Positions 8,041 to 15,799 of a stretch of 41,508 nucleotides of DNA are shown piece by piece. This DNA comes from Pantoea sp. alder81 (GTDB lineage Bacteria; Pseudomonadota; Gammaproteobacteria; Enterobacterales; Enterobacteriaceae), in assembly GCF_020179835.1 (NCBI RefSeq), contig NZ_JAIUDA010000017.1, positions 1-41,508 of the forward strand, read 5' to 3'. The translations under genes were made by a program, and so were the position numbers. A model generated the notes under the pieces. That model was not told where the DNA came from, searched no databases, and saw only the letters and a list, made by a program, of their open reading frames with translations. Numbering within the stretch: position 1 is the first letter of the stretch; each line of letters opens with the position of its first letter.

Positions 8041-8060
8041 CGACATGCCTCGTAAGCGCC

Positions 8061-8087
8061 AAAAAAAAGGCCGGCATTAAGCCGGCC
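8061..8087 (-). terminator. Rho-independent terminator of map
   Basis: GGCCGGC/GCCGGCC arms (8069-8075, 8081-8087) with a 5-base loop are followed on the minus strand by eight T residues. It lies between the map stop and the glnD start, so glnD needs its own promoter or readthrough. Confidence 0.9.
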
Positions 8088-8107
8088 TGGTACTGTCTTC
8101 AAGAACG

Positions 8108-8902
8108 TTACGCGTTATTTTCGAGCACCGCAGCAATGGTGTCATCTTCACGCAGCGTAAGAATCTCACAGCCGTTTTCTGTCACCACAATAGTATGCTC
8201 ATACTGCGCGGACAAGCTGCGATCTTTGGTTTTTACGGTCCAGCCATCCTTCATGGTGCGGATACGATAATCACCGGCATTGACCATCGGCTCGACGGTA
8301 AAGGTCATCCCCGCCTGCAACACCACGCCGCCGTCATCGGCATCGTAATGCAGCACCTGTGGCTCTTCATGGAAACCTTTGCCGATGCCGTGGCCGCAAT
8401 ACTCGCGCACCACCGAGAAATCCTGCGCTTCAACATATTGCTGGATGGCACGGCCCAGCTCACGCAGGCGGATGCCCGGCTTCACCAGACGCAACGCAAT
8501 GTAGAGGCTTTCCTGGGTGACACGACACAGTCGCTCGCCTTGAATGGTCGGTTTGCCCACGATGAACATTTTTGAGGTATCGCCGTGATACTCCTCTTTG
8601 ATAACCGTAACGTCGACGTTGACCACATCGCCATCTTTCAAGACGCGATCATCGCTCGGAATGCCGTGGCACACCACTTCATTGACCGAAATACACACTG
8701 ATTTCGGGAAGCCGTGATAGCCAAGGCACGCTGAGATAGCCTGCTGCTTGTTAGTGATGTGATCGTGGCACAGGCGGTCGAGTTCGCCGGTGGTCACACC
8801 CGGCACCACGTGCGGGGCGATCATTTCCAGCACTTCAGCAGCCAGACGGCCTGCCACGCGCATTTTTTCGATTTCTTCAGGGGTTTTAATTGAAATGGCC
8901 AT
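8108..8902 (-). CDS. map: Map, methionine aminopeptidase type I
   Basis: Essential cytosolic metalloprotease that removes the initiator Met when the second residue is small. At 264 residues it equals E. coli Map once the start is set at 8902 (MAISIKTPEEIEKMR). The 11 extra upstream residues in the longer frame have no family match. The pita-bread fold metal ligands are all visible: two Asp in VNVDVTVIKEEYHGDTSKMF, His in YCGHGIGKGFHEEP, Glu in FTVEPMVNAG and Glu in SAQYEHTIVV. CHGIPSDDRVL matches the substrate-binding loop. It is divergent from rpsB, in the E. coli arrangement, and has its own strong terminator. Confidence 0.97.
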   Translation of the reverse strand: MAISIKTPEEIEKMRVAGRLAAEVLEMIAPHVVPGVTTGELDRLCHDHITNKQQAISACLGYHGFPKSVCISVNEVVCHGIPSDDRVLKDGDVVNVDVTVIKEEYHGDTSKMFIVGKPTIQGERLCRVTQESLYIALRLVKPGIRLRELGRAIQQYVEAQDFSVVREYCGHGIGKGFHEEPQVLHYDADDGGVVLQAGMTFTVEPMVNAGDYRIRTMKDGWTVKTKDRSLSAQYEHTIVVTENGCEILTLREDDTIAAVLENNA

Positions 8903-9020
8903 TAAATAATCCGCAATCGCCGACATTTTCGACAATAATGAGTTCTGTGGCAGTCATGTTAGCAGCCAGCAATTAGGCTGCCAAATCGGGATTGTCCACG
9001 CCTGTCGACGCTAACTACTA

Positions 9021-9057
9021 TTGGCGTATTCCTGCGCATTATGGTATAAAGCGCGCC
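9021..9057 (+). promoter_or_regulatory. rpsB-tsf promoter with GC-rich discriminator
   Basis: TTGGCG (9021-9026) and TATAAA (9045-9050) are 18 bp apart, followed immediately by GCGCGCC. A GC-rich discriminator of this kind is typical of stable-RNA and ribosomal-protein promoters repressed by ppGpp and DksA. The position suits the rpsB transcript and its long leader. The 314-bp map-rpsB gap also holds the map 5' region. Confidence 0.65.
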
Positions 9058-9118
9058 GACGATTCTCTGTCACCTTCCTGGCTGGCGAGAAACGCATAAA
9101 ACTCACTTTGTGTACTAA

Positions 9119-9216
9119 AACACACATGTATCGACACATACTCCGGGGTGCCTTGAAAGAGGTCGGTTGTATGGGATACATGGAGGCCCAACCCCAATCA
9201 TACTTTAGAGGTAATC
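9119..9216 (+). ncRNA. tff: rpsB (S2) mRNA leader / tff (t44)-type RNA
   Basis: The ~98 bases before rpsB match the conserved E. coli leader from which the t44/tff RNA is reported: ACACACATGTATCGACACAT, then TCCGGGGTGCC, ATGGGATACATGGAGGC and ACCCCAATCAT before the Shine-Dalgarno sequence AGAGG. Paired elements (TGTATCGACACA, GGGG/ACCCC) support a fold. In enterobacteria this leader is where ribosomal protein S2 represses its own operon. Whether a separate small RNA is released here cannot be seen. Confidence 0.75.
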
Positions 9217-9936
9217 ATGGCAACTGTATCAATGCGCGACATGCTCAAGGCTGGTGTTCACTTCGGTCACCAGACCCGTTACTGGAACCCGAAAATGAAG
9301 CCATTCATTTTCGGCGCACGTAACAAGGTTCACATCATCAACCTTGAGCAAACTGTACCTATGTTCAACGACGCTCTGGCTGAGTTGCAGAAGATTTCTT
9401 CACGTAAAGGCAAAATCCTTTTCGTTGGTACTAAGCGCGCTGCTGCCGAATCTATTAAAGAGTCAGCTCTGAGCTGCGACCAGTTCTTCGTTAACCACCG
9501 CTGGTTGGGTGGCATGCTGACTAACTGGAAAACTGTTCGCCAGTCAATCAAGCGTTTGAAAGATCTGGAGTCTCAGTCTCAGGACGGTACTTTCGACAAA
9601 CTGACCAAGAAAGAAGCGCTGATGCGCACTCGTGAACTGGCCAAGCTGGAAAACAGCCTGGGCGGTATCAAAGATATGGGCGGTCTGCCGGATGCACTGT
9701 TTGTAGTTGATGCTGATCACGAACACATCGCTATCAAAGAAGCAAACAACCTGGGTATCCCAGTATTTGCTATCGTTGATACTAACTCTGATCCAGATGG
9801 CGTTGATTTCGTTATCCCAGGTAACGACGATGCGATCCGTGCTGTAAGCCTGTACCTGACTGCTGTTGCGACTACCGTGCGCGAAGGCCGTTCACAGGAC
9901 CTGGCTGAGCAGGCTGAAGAAGCTTCAGAAGCTTAA
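9217..9936 (+). CDS. rpsB: 30S ribosomal protein S2
   Basis: Essential small-subunit protein that joins late in 30S assembly, recruits S1 and autoregulates the rpsB-tsf operon. It has 239 residues against 241 in E. coli, with identical landmarks MATVSMRDMLKAGVHFGHQT, QFFVNHRWLGGMLTNWKTVR and GGIKDMGGLPDALFV. The C-terminal tail is two residues shorter (AEQAEEASEA). agaggt before the ATG is a good ribosome binding site. Codon use is strongly biased, as expected for a highly expressed gene. tsf follows after a 181-bp spacer containing a terminator or attenuator. Confidence 0.98.
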   Translation: MATVSMRDMLKAGVHFGHQTRYWNPKMKPFIFGARNKVHIINLEQTVPMFNDALAELQKISSRKGKILFVGTKRAAAESIKESALSCDQFFVNHRWLGGMLTNWKTVRQSIKRLKDLESQSQDGTFDKLTKKEALMRTRELAKLENSLGGIKDMGGLPDALFVVDADHEHIAIKEANNLGIPVFAIVDTNSDPDGVDFVIPGNDDAIRAVSLYLTAVATTVREGRSQDLAEQAEEASEA

Positions 9937-9984
9937 TAAGGTTCGCTCTTTCTAAGAGCCCTTAGACATCAGATGTTATCTGTT

Positions 9985-10010
9985 AAGGGGGCCGCACAGG
10001 CCCCTTTTAT
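9985..10010 (+). terminator. Intercistronic terminator/attenuator between rpsB and tsf
   Basis: AAGGGGGCC and GGCCCCTT form a stem around GCACA and are followed by a T-rich run (TTTTATTTAT). A smaller hairpin (GCTCTT...AAGAGC) lies upstream at about 9945-9959. A partial terminator here would set S2 above EF-Ts or vice versa, as has been discussed for the E. coli operon. tsf has a normal-looking mRNA context downstream, so readthrough must occur. Confidence 0.75.
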
Positions 10011-10117
10011 TTATCTAAGTTTGCCACGCTCCCTATGGGTGAGCGGGGCAGAGTAAATTTTCCGCAACAAGTTTCTGACAGTGTGAATGCACACAGAGAC
10101 GAATCGAGGATTTTGGA

Positions 10118-10969
10118 ATGGCTGAAATTACCGCTGCATTGGTAAAAGAACTGCGTGAGCGTACTGGCGCAGGCATGATGGACTGCAAAAAAGCGCTGAC
10201 TGAAGCGAACGGCGACATCGAGCTGGCGATTGAGAACATGCGTAAATCTGGCGCGATCAAAGCCGCTAAGAAAGCAGGCAACGTTGCTGCTGACGGCGTG
10301 ATCAAAACCAAAATCGCTGATGGTTTCGCACTGATTCTGGAAGTGAACTGCCAGACCGACTTCGTTGCTAAAGATGCTGGTTTCCAGGCTTTCGCAGACA
10401 AAGTACTGGACGCAGCTGTTGCTGGTAAAGTGACTGATGTTGAAGCTCTGAAAGCGCAGTTCGAAGAAGAACGCGTAGCGCTGGTTGCTAAAATCGGTGA
10501 GAACATCAACATCCGTCGTGTTGCTATCCTGGAAGGCGCTCAGCTGAACAGCTATCAGCACGGTGCACGTATCGGCGTAGTGGTTTCTACCACCGGTGCT
10601 GACGAAGAGCTGAGCAAGCAAGTTGCTATGCACGTTGCTGCAAGCAAGCCAGAATTCGTTAAGCCAGAAGACGTGTCTGCTGATGTGGTTGAGAAAGAGT
10701 ACCAGGTTCAGCTGGACATCGCCATGCAGTCTGGCAAGCCAAAAGAAATCGCAGAGAAAATGGTTGAAGGCCGCATGAAGAAATTCACCGGCGAAGTTTC
10801 TCTGACCGGTCAGGCTTTCGTTATCGACCCAAGCAAAACCGTTGGCCAGGCTCTGAAAGAGAAAGGCGCAGACGTGATTAACTTCATCCGCTTCGAAGTG
10901 GGCGAAGGCATCGAGAAAGTTGAAGCTGACTTCGCAGCAGAAGTTGCTGCAATGTCTAAACAGTCTTAA
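10118..10969 (+). CDS. tsf: Translation elongation factor Ts
   Basis: Nucleotide exchange factor that releases GDP from EF-Tu. At 283 residues it equals E. coli Tsf. The N-terminal domain (1-55) has the conserved VKELRERTGAGMMDCKKAL. The TDFV motif (residues 80-83, in VNCQTDFVAKDAGFQAFADK), which inserts near the EF-Tu Mg site, is intact. The coiled-coil and C-terminal module ends AAEVAAMSKQS. It begins after a cgaggat-type Shine-Dalgarno sequence and is probably co-transcribed with rpsB through the attenuator. A strong terminator follows. Codon use is that of a highly expressed gene. Confidence 0.98.
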   Translation: MAEITAALVKELRERTGAGMMDCKKALTEANGDIELAIENMRKSGAIKAAKKAGNVAADGVIKTKIADGFALILEVNCQTDFVAKDAGFQAFADKVLDAAVAGKVTDVEALKAQFEEERVALVAKIGENINIRRVAILEGAQLNSYQHGARIGVVVSTTGADEELSKQVAMHVAASKPEFVKPEDVSADVVEKEYQVQLDIAMQSGKPKEIAEKMVEGRMKKFTGEVSLTGQAFVIDPSKTVGQALKEKGADVINFIRFEVGEGIEKVEADFAAEVAAMSKQS

Positions 10970-10979
10970 TGCTCCGAAA

Positions 10980-11005
10980 GAACCGCCGGAAGGCGGTTCT
11001 TTTTT
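10980..11005 (+). terminator. Rho-independent terminator of rpsB-tsf
   Basis: GAACCGCC/GGCGGTTC arms (10980-10987, 10992-10999) with a GGAA tetraloop are followed by six T residues. It lies 10 bp after the tsf stop. Confidence 0.95.
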
Positions 11006-11123
11006 GTCTGCGTTTTGCGTGGACCACTTTTCAGTCTCATCCCAATAGCTTTTTTCGTTCGCTAAGCGGATGATCGATCAGATTTAACTTCTCATTCATC
11101 ATATCTTCCAGGAAGAATTGACC

Positions 11124-11849
11124 ATGGCGACCAACGCAAAACCTGTATATCAACGTATCCTGCTAAAACTGAGTGGCGAAGCACTGCAAGGTGCCGAAGG
11201 TTTTGGTATTGACGCGAGCGTGCTTGACCGTATGGCGCAAGAGGTGAAAGAGCTGGTTGAGCTGGGCATCCAGGTGGGTGTGGTTATTGGTGGCGGTAAC
11301 CTGTTCCGTGGCGCAGGCCTGGCTCAGGCAGGCATGAACCGTGTGGTCGGCGATCATATGGGCATGCTGGCAACCGTGATGAACGGTCTTGCAATGCGTG
11401 ACGCATTGCATCGTGCGTATGTTAACGCGCGTCTGATGTCCGCGATTCCGCTGAATGGCGTGTGTGATAACTACAGCTGGGCAGAAGCGATCAGCCTGCT
11501 GCGCAATAACCGCGTGGTGATCTTCGCCGCCGGTACGGGTAACCCGTTCTTTACCACTGACTCAGCCGCTTGCCTGCGTGGCATCGAAATCGAAGCCGAT
11601 GTGGTGCTGAAAGCCACCAAAGTTGACGGTGTTTATTCAGATGACCCGGTGAAAAACCCGGACGCTACACTGTATGAACAGCTGACTTATGGCGAAGTAC
11701 TGGATAAAGAGCTGAAAGTCATGGATCTGGCGGCCTTTACGCTGGCTCGTGATCATCAATTGCCGATCCGCGTCTTCAACATGAACAAGCCTGGCGCACT
11801 GCGTCGCGTAGTGATGGGTGAAAAAGAAGGCACCCTGATTACGCATTAA
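11124..11849 (+). CDS. pyrH: PyrH, UMP kinase
   Basis: Essential hexameric UMP kinase making UDP for pyrimidine nucleotide synthesis, activated by GTP and inhibited by UTP. At 241 residues it equals E. coli PyrH. The amino-acid-kinase fold is evident from ILLKLSGEALQG (phosphate binding), VVIGGGNLFRGAGL, GDHMGMLATVMN and FAAGTGNPFFTTDSAACLR. The ATG at 11124 is chosen over a TTG two codons earlier because ggaag (11111-11115) gives 8-base spacing and the family starts MATNAKP. It stands between the tsf terminator and frr, which starts 144 bp downstream. A promoter should lie in 11006-11110, but I see no convincing box pair. Confidence 0.97.
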   Translation: MATNAKPVYQRILLKLSGEALQGAEGFGIDASVLDRMAQEVKELVELGIQVGVVIGGGNLFRGAGLAQAGMNRVVGDHMGMLATVMNGLAMRDALHRAYVNARLMSAIPLNGVCDNYSWAEAISLLRNNRVVIFAAGTGNPFFTTDSAACLRGIEIEADVVLKATKVDGVYSDDPVKNPDATLYEQLTYGEVLDKELKVMDLAAFTLARDHQLPIRVFNMNKPGALRRVVMGEKEGTLITH

Positions 11850-11992
11850 TACCCGACGCAAGATAAAATAAGGTATATTCTGTTGGCGCGATGCAATGGC
11901 ATCGCGCAGCTTTCAGGATGATCGATGTTTATCGATACCACTTCCGGGTTGCCCGGAAATGGCCAGGTCAAACCGAATCCAAGGGTTTTAAC

Positions 11993-12550
11993 GTGATTAA
12001 CGACATTAAAAAAGATGCCGACACGCGCATGGAAAAATGCGTGGATGCATTCAAAAACCAAATCAGCAAAGTGCGCACCGGTCGTGCTTCGCCTTCACTG
12101 CTCGACGGCATTATGGTTCCTTACTACGGTACACCTACGCCATTGCGTCAGCTGGCGAGCGTCACGGTAGAAGATTCTCGTACGCTGAAAATCAACGTGT
12201 TTGACCGCTCACTGAGCCCGGCCGTTGAAAAAGCCATTATGGCATCTGACCTGGGTCTGAACCCAAGCTCAGCAGGCACCGATATTCGTGTGCCACTGCC
12301 AGCGTTGACAGAAGAGCGTCGTAAAGATCTGATCAAGGTCGTGCGTGGCGAAGCGGAGCAGGGTCGTGTTTCTGTTCGTAACGTGCGCCGTGATGCTAAT
12401 GACAAGATCAAAGCACTGCTGAAAGACAAAGAGATCAGCGAAGACGATGAACGTCGCTCGCAGGAAGAGATCCAGAAAATGACCGATGGCTACATCAAAA
12501 ACCTTGATGCTGCATTGGCCGAAAAAGAAAAGGAACTGATGGATTTCTAA
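11993..12550 (+). CDS. frr: Ribosome recycling factor
   Basis: Essential factor that, with EF-G, splits the post-termination ribosome. At 185 residues it equals E. coli Frr. The GTG at 11993 is the right start: an aagg Shine-Dalgarno sequence lies 8 bases before it, E. coli frr also uses GTG, and upstream codons have no family match. Domain I (three-helix bundle) contains MEKCVDAFKNQISKVRTGRA and the basic helix RKDLIKVVRGEAEQGRVSVR. Domain II is the small beta insert from about 30 to 105. A canonical ERIC repeat begins 16 bp after the stop, followed by a long terminator-like hairpin, so the ERIC is in the frr 3' untranslated region. Confidence 0.97.
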   Translation: MINDIKKDADTRMEKCVDAFKNQISKVRTGRASPSLLDGIMVPYYGTPTPLRQLASVTVEDSRTLKINVFDRSLSPAVEKAIMASDLGLNPSSAGTDIRVPLPALTEERRKDLIKVVRGEAEQGRVSVRNVRRDANDKIKALLKDKEISEDDERRSQEEIQKMTDGYIKNLDAALAEKEKELMDF

Positions 12551-12566
12551 TTCCCATCAGAACACC

Positions 12567-12693
12567 TATACCCAAAATAATTCAGGGTGCAGGAAGGCGG
12601 CAAGGGAATGAATCTCCAGGAGCTTACTCAGGTAAGTGACTGGGGTGAATGAGCTTAGCCAACGCACCTGCAACTTGAAGTATGACGGGTATA
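12567..12693 (+). repeat. ERIC element, canonical 127 bp
   Basis: The element runs from TATACCC to GGGTATA, exactly the 127-bp consensus length. It contains the core GAATCTCCAGGAGCTTAC and the ERIC2-like AAGTGACTGGGGTGAATGAG, plus the paired arms GTGCAGGAAGGCGG and CACCTGCAACTTG. It is a non-autonomous repeat known from enterobacteria and vibrios. It lies between frr and its apparent terminator and so would be transcribed and fold in the frr 3' region. Confidence 0.95.
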
Positions 12694-12734
12694 AAACGCC
12701 GTTCAGAGACGTTGTACGACTCTGGCGGCGTTTT
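12693..12734 (+). terminator. Long hairpin terminator downstream of frr and the ERIC
   Basis: Outer arms AAAACGCCG (12693-12701) and CGGCGTTTT (12726-12734) plus inner arms CAGAG/CTCTG form a long stem-loop. The A-tract/T-tract ends are typical of a bidirectional intrinsic terminator. It starts where the ERIC ends. Confidence 0.75.
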
Positions 12735-12789
12735 ACATTGTGCCTGGCGCTGTTGCAGGCACGATCCACGACGTCACAGGGATAGCATG

Positions 12790-13992
12790 ATGAAGCGATT
12801 AACTCTGCTGGGTTCCACCGGCTCGATTGGTACCAGTACGCTGGCAGTCATCGCGGCCAATCCAGACCTGTATCAGGTCACCGCGCTGGTGGCGGGTCAA
12901 AACGTAGCGCTGATGGCTGAACAGTGTCAGCAATTTACCCCACGTTATGCGTCGATGTCTGATGAAGCCTCCGCACAGGCGCTGCGTGAGCGACTGAGAG
13001 CATTAAATCTTCATACCGAAGTGCTCTCCGGCGTTCAGGCGGCTTGCGAGCTGGCTGCATTGGATGAAGTGGATCAGGTGATGGCGGCCATCGTTGGTGC
13101 TTCTGGCCTGCAACCCACGCTTGCCGCGATTCGTGCCGGCAAAACTGTTTTACTCGCGAATAAAGAGTCACTTGTCACGTGCGGCCGCCTGTTTATGGAG
13201 GCGGTACGTCATCACAATGCCCAGTTGTTGCCGGTCGACAGCGAGCACAACGCCATTTTTCAGAGTTTACCCGCTTCCATACAGCATCAGTTGGGGTACG
13301 CTGATCTGCGAGAGAATGGCATTGATTCTATTCTCCTTACGGGATCGGGTGGTCCTTTTCGTGACACGCCATTAGCGGATTTGGCCGCCATGTCGCCAGA
13401 TCAAGCGTGTGCACATCCGAACTGGTCAATGGGGCGTAAAATCTCTGTTGATTCGGCCACCATGATGAATAAAGGTCTTGAATACATTGAAGCCCGCTGG
13501 CTTTTTAATGCCACTGACGCACAGATGGAAGTCATCCTGCATCCGCAGTCGGTGATTCACTCCATGGTGCGTTACTGCGATGGCAGTGTGCTGGCGCAGC
13601 TAGGATCGCCTGATATGCGAACGCCTATCGCCCACAGTATGGCATGGCCAGCACGTATTTCGGCCGGTGTAACGCCACTCGATTTCACGCGAATGAAGTC
13701 ACTGACGTTTGCTGAGCCGGACTATGAGCGCTATCCCTGCCTGAAGCTGGCGATTGATGCTTGCTCAACAGGGCAGGCCGCCACCACCACGCTGAATGCG
13801 GCAAACGAAGTGGCCGTCGCGGCATTTCTGCAGTATCAGATTCGCTTTACCGACATCGCCGCCATTAACAGCGAAGTGCTGGCGTCCCTGGTGTGCCCGG
13901 AGCCGGGCAGCATTGAGGATGTGATGGAGATTGATCGGTTAGCGCGTATCTGTGCCACAGAATTGCTACCACGCTTTCGTTTAGCAGGTTGA
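12790..13992 (+). CDS. dxr: Dxr (IspC), 1-deoxy-D-xylulose 5-phosphate reductoisomerase
   Basis: First committed enzyme of the MEP isoprenoid pathway. It converts DXP to MEP with NADPH and divalent metal and is the fosmidomycin target. About 400 residues against 398 in E. coli. The N-terminal NADPH motif is GSTGSIG (8-14). Metal and catalytic residues D150, S151 and E152 are in LLPVDSEHNAIFQ, and the flexible loop HPNWSMGRKISVDSATMMNK is intact. The start is either 12787 or 12790; agg lies closer to optimal for 12790, and the family begins MKxLTxLGSTG. In-frame codons upstream cross the hairpin and are rejected. Its product feeds uppS, the next gene. Confidence 0.96.
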   Translation: MKRLTLLGSTGSIGTSTLAVIAANPDLYQVTALVAGQNVALMAEQCQQFTPRYASMSDEASAQALRERLRALNLHTEVLSGVQAACELAALDEVDQVMAAIVGASGLQPTLAAIRAGKTVLLANKESLVTCGRLFMEAVRHHNAQLLPVDSEHNAIFQSLPASIQHQLGYADLRENGIDSILLTGSGGPFRDTPLADLAAMSPDQACAHPNWSMGRKISVDSATMMNKGLEYIEARWLFNATDAQMEVILHPQSVIHSMVRYCDGSVLAQLGSPDMRTPIAHSMAWPARISAGVTPLDFTRMKSLTFAEPDYERYPCLKLAIDACSTGQAATTTLNAANEVAVAAFLQYQIRFTDIAAINSEVLASLVCPEPGSIEDVMEIDRLARICATELLPRFRLAG

Positions 13993-14005
13993 TACTTCCC
14001 GCTAT

Positions 14006-14034
14006 TTGTTCGCTCAGGGTGAAAATGGTATAGT
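14006..14034 (+). promoter_or_regulatory. Probable promoter for uppS and downstream envelope genes
   Basis: TTGTTC (14006-14011) and TATAGT (14029-14034) are separated by exactly 17 bp. They lie 125 bp before uppS, in the 166-bp dxr-uppS gap. The boxes fit sigma70 well. Confidence 0.6.
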
Positions 14035-14158
14035 CGCTCGCTCGCGTTTTTCGGCCCGACATTGTTTCGATGTCATCTGGTAGCGATACCGGGGTTTGCC
14101 GCAGGCGCAATGTATTCAGAAACCACAGCATTTCTGATGAAAGGAATTATTACGCGTT

Positions 14159-14911
14159 ATGTCGTCCAACAATCACAACACAATCGATGACGAGTCGTAC
14201 TGCACGCCACGTCACGTGGCCATCATTATGGATGGTAATGGTCGCTGGGCAAAAAATCAGGGCAAACTGCGTATTTCAGGCCACAAAGCCGGGGTAAAAT
14301 CAGTACGCCGGGCCGTCAGCTTTGCGGTCAGCCACAAACTGGAAGCGCTCACGCTCTACGCGTTCAGCAGTGAAAACTGGAGCCGACCGGTACAGGAAGT
14401 GACGGCCTTAATGGAATTGTTTGTCTGGGCGCTCGACAGCGAAGTCAAAAGCCTGCACAAACACAACGTGCGTCTGCGCGTGATTGGCGATATCAGTCGT
14501 TTCAATAATCGTATTCAGGAACGCATTCGTCGCGCCGAGGAACTGACTCAGCAAAATAATGGACTCACCCTCAACATTGCTGCCAACTATGGCGGCCGTT
14601 GGGATATTATCCAGGGTGCCAGAAAACTGGCTGAACAGGTTCAGGAAGGTTTATTACGTCCTGACCAGATAACCGAAGAAAGTCTGGCTCCGTATCTGTG
14701 TATGCAGGAGCTGGCGCCGGTGGATTTAGTGATAAGGACCGGGGGAGAGCATCGGATTAGCAACTTCCTGCTGTGGCAGATCGCCTATGCTGAGTTTTGG
14801 TTTACCGATGTTCTTTGGCCTGATTTTGATGAACACGTTTTTGAAGGTGCACTGAATGCATTCTCTTCGCGGGAGCGACGCTTTGGCGGCGCGGCACCAG
14901 GCGGCGCCTGA
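14159..14911 (+). CDS. uppS: UppS (IspU), undecaprenyl diphosphate synthase
   Basis: cis-Prenyltransferase that adds eight isopentenyl units to farnesyl diphosphate, giving the C55 lipid carrier for peptidoglycan and O-antigen. It has 250 residues (E. coli 253). The catalytic Asp is D25 in VAIIMDGNGRWAK. Substrate-binding LTLYAFSSENWSRP and VDLVIRTGGEHRISNFLLWQ, as well as the C-terminal RERRFGG, are all present. The first 15 residues diverge from E. coli, which is usual for this family. The nearest aagga lies about 14 bases upstream of the ATG, longer than ideal, so translation may start weakly. cdsA follows after 18 bp. Confidence 0.96.
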   Translation: MSSNNHNTIDDESYCTPRHVAIIMDGNGRWAKNQGKLRISGHKAGVKSVRRAVSFAVSHKLEALTLYAFSSENWSRPVQEVTALMELFVWALDSEVKSLHKHNVRLRVIGDISRFNNRIQERIRRAEELTQQNNGLTLNIAANYGGRWDIIQGARKLAEQVQEGLLRPDQITEESLAPYLCMQELAPVDLVIRTGGEHRISNFLLWQIAYAEFWFTDVLWPDFDEHVFEGALNAFSSRERRFGGAAPGGA

Positions 14912-14929
14912 GCAATCTGGGGGTAACCT

Positions 14930-15787
14930 TTGCTGAAGTCTCGTCTGATCACCGCGCTTATTTTGATTCCGCTGGTGATCGCTGCTCTGTTTTGGTTACC
15001 GCTGTCCGGATTTGCGATTACCACCATCATCATCTGTATGCTTGCCGCCTGGGAATGGGGGCAGTTTGCAGGTATGGCATCGCGTCAGCAACGTATCTGG
15101 CTGGCGGTGCTTTGCGGCCTGATACTCGCGGTGATGCTGTTTACCCTGCAACCCTACCAACGTAATCTTCATCAGTTCCAGATGGAAGGCTCCCTATGGG
15201 CTTCTCTGGGCTGGTGGATCGTCGCTCTGGTTCTGGTGCTCTTCTATCCTGCATCTGCCGCACTGTGGCGCCATTCGCGCCCATTACGCCTCATATTTGG
15301 TCTTCTGACCGTTATCCCCTTCTTCTGGGGCATGATGGCGCTGCGCCAATATCACTATGATACTGACCACTTCGCTGGTGCGTGGTGGCTGTTGTTTGTG
15401 ATGTTCATCGTGTGGGGCGCAGACTCTGGTGCTTATATGTTTGGTCGTCTGTTCGGCAAACATAAGCTGGCACCCAAAGTTTCGCCGGGCAAAACCTGGG
15501 AAGGCTTCTTTGGTGGTTTGCTCTCTTCAGCGATTATTGCGTGGCTGTTTGCGATGTTAGCGCCACTCACTGTCGCGCCAGGCACGTTGGTGATATGCGC
15601 CGTCATTGCCACACTGGCTTCCGTACTGGGCGACCTCACTGAAAGCATGTTCAAACGTGAAGCGGGCATCAAAGACAGCGGTAACTTGATTCCGGGTCAC
15701 GGTGGTATCCTCGATCGTATCGATAGCCTGACCGCTGCGGTGCCGGTTTTTGCCTGCCTGCTGCTGCTGGTGTTCCGCACCCTCTGA
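14930..15787 (+). CDS. cdsA: CdsA, phosphatidate cytidylyltransferase
   Basis: Inner-membrane enzyme making CDP-diacylglycerol from phosphatidic acid and CTP, the precursor of all phospholipids. It has 285 residues as in E. coli, with about eight hydrophobic segments. The CDS family signature is complete near the C-terminus (DLTESMFKREAGIKDSGNLI followed by PGHGGILDRIDSL, about 230-270). FGKHKLAPKVSPGKTWEG precedes it. The start is TTG at 14930, with gggggt just upstream; this gives MLKSRLITALILIPL, aligning with E. coli MLKYRLISA. rseP begins 12 bp after its stop, so the two are co-translated from one mRNA. Confidence 0.97.
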   Translation: MLKSRLITALILIPLVIAALFWLPLSGFAITTIIICMLAAWEWGQFAGMASRQQRIWLAVLCGLILAVMLFTLQPYQRNLHQFQMEGSLWASLGWWIVALVLVLFYPASAALWRHSRPLRLIFGLLTVIPFFWGMMALRQYHYDTDHFAGAWWLLFVMFIVWGADSGAYMFGRLFGKHKLAPKVSPGKTWEGFFGGLLSSAIIAWLFAMLAPLTVAPGTLVICAVIATLASVLGDLTESMFKREAGIKDSGNLIPGHGGILDRIDSLTAAVPVFACLLLLVFRTL

Positions 15788-15799
15788 GGATTAGCGACA

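Noticed and set aside
9021..9323. 100-residue frame across the rpsB leader
   Set aside because: It covers the rpsB promoter and structured leader and runs into rpsB out of frame; it is a known regulatory region.
10007..10633. 208-residue minus-strand frame across tsf
   Set aside because: Antisense shadow caused by codon bias in a highly expressed gene.
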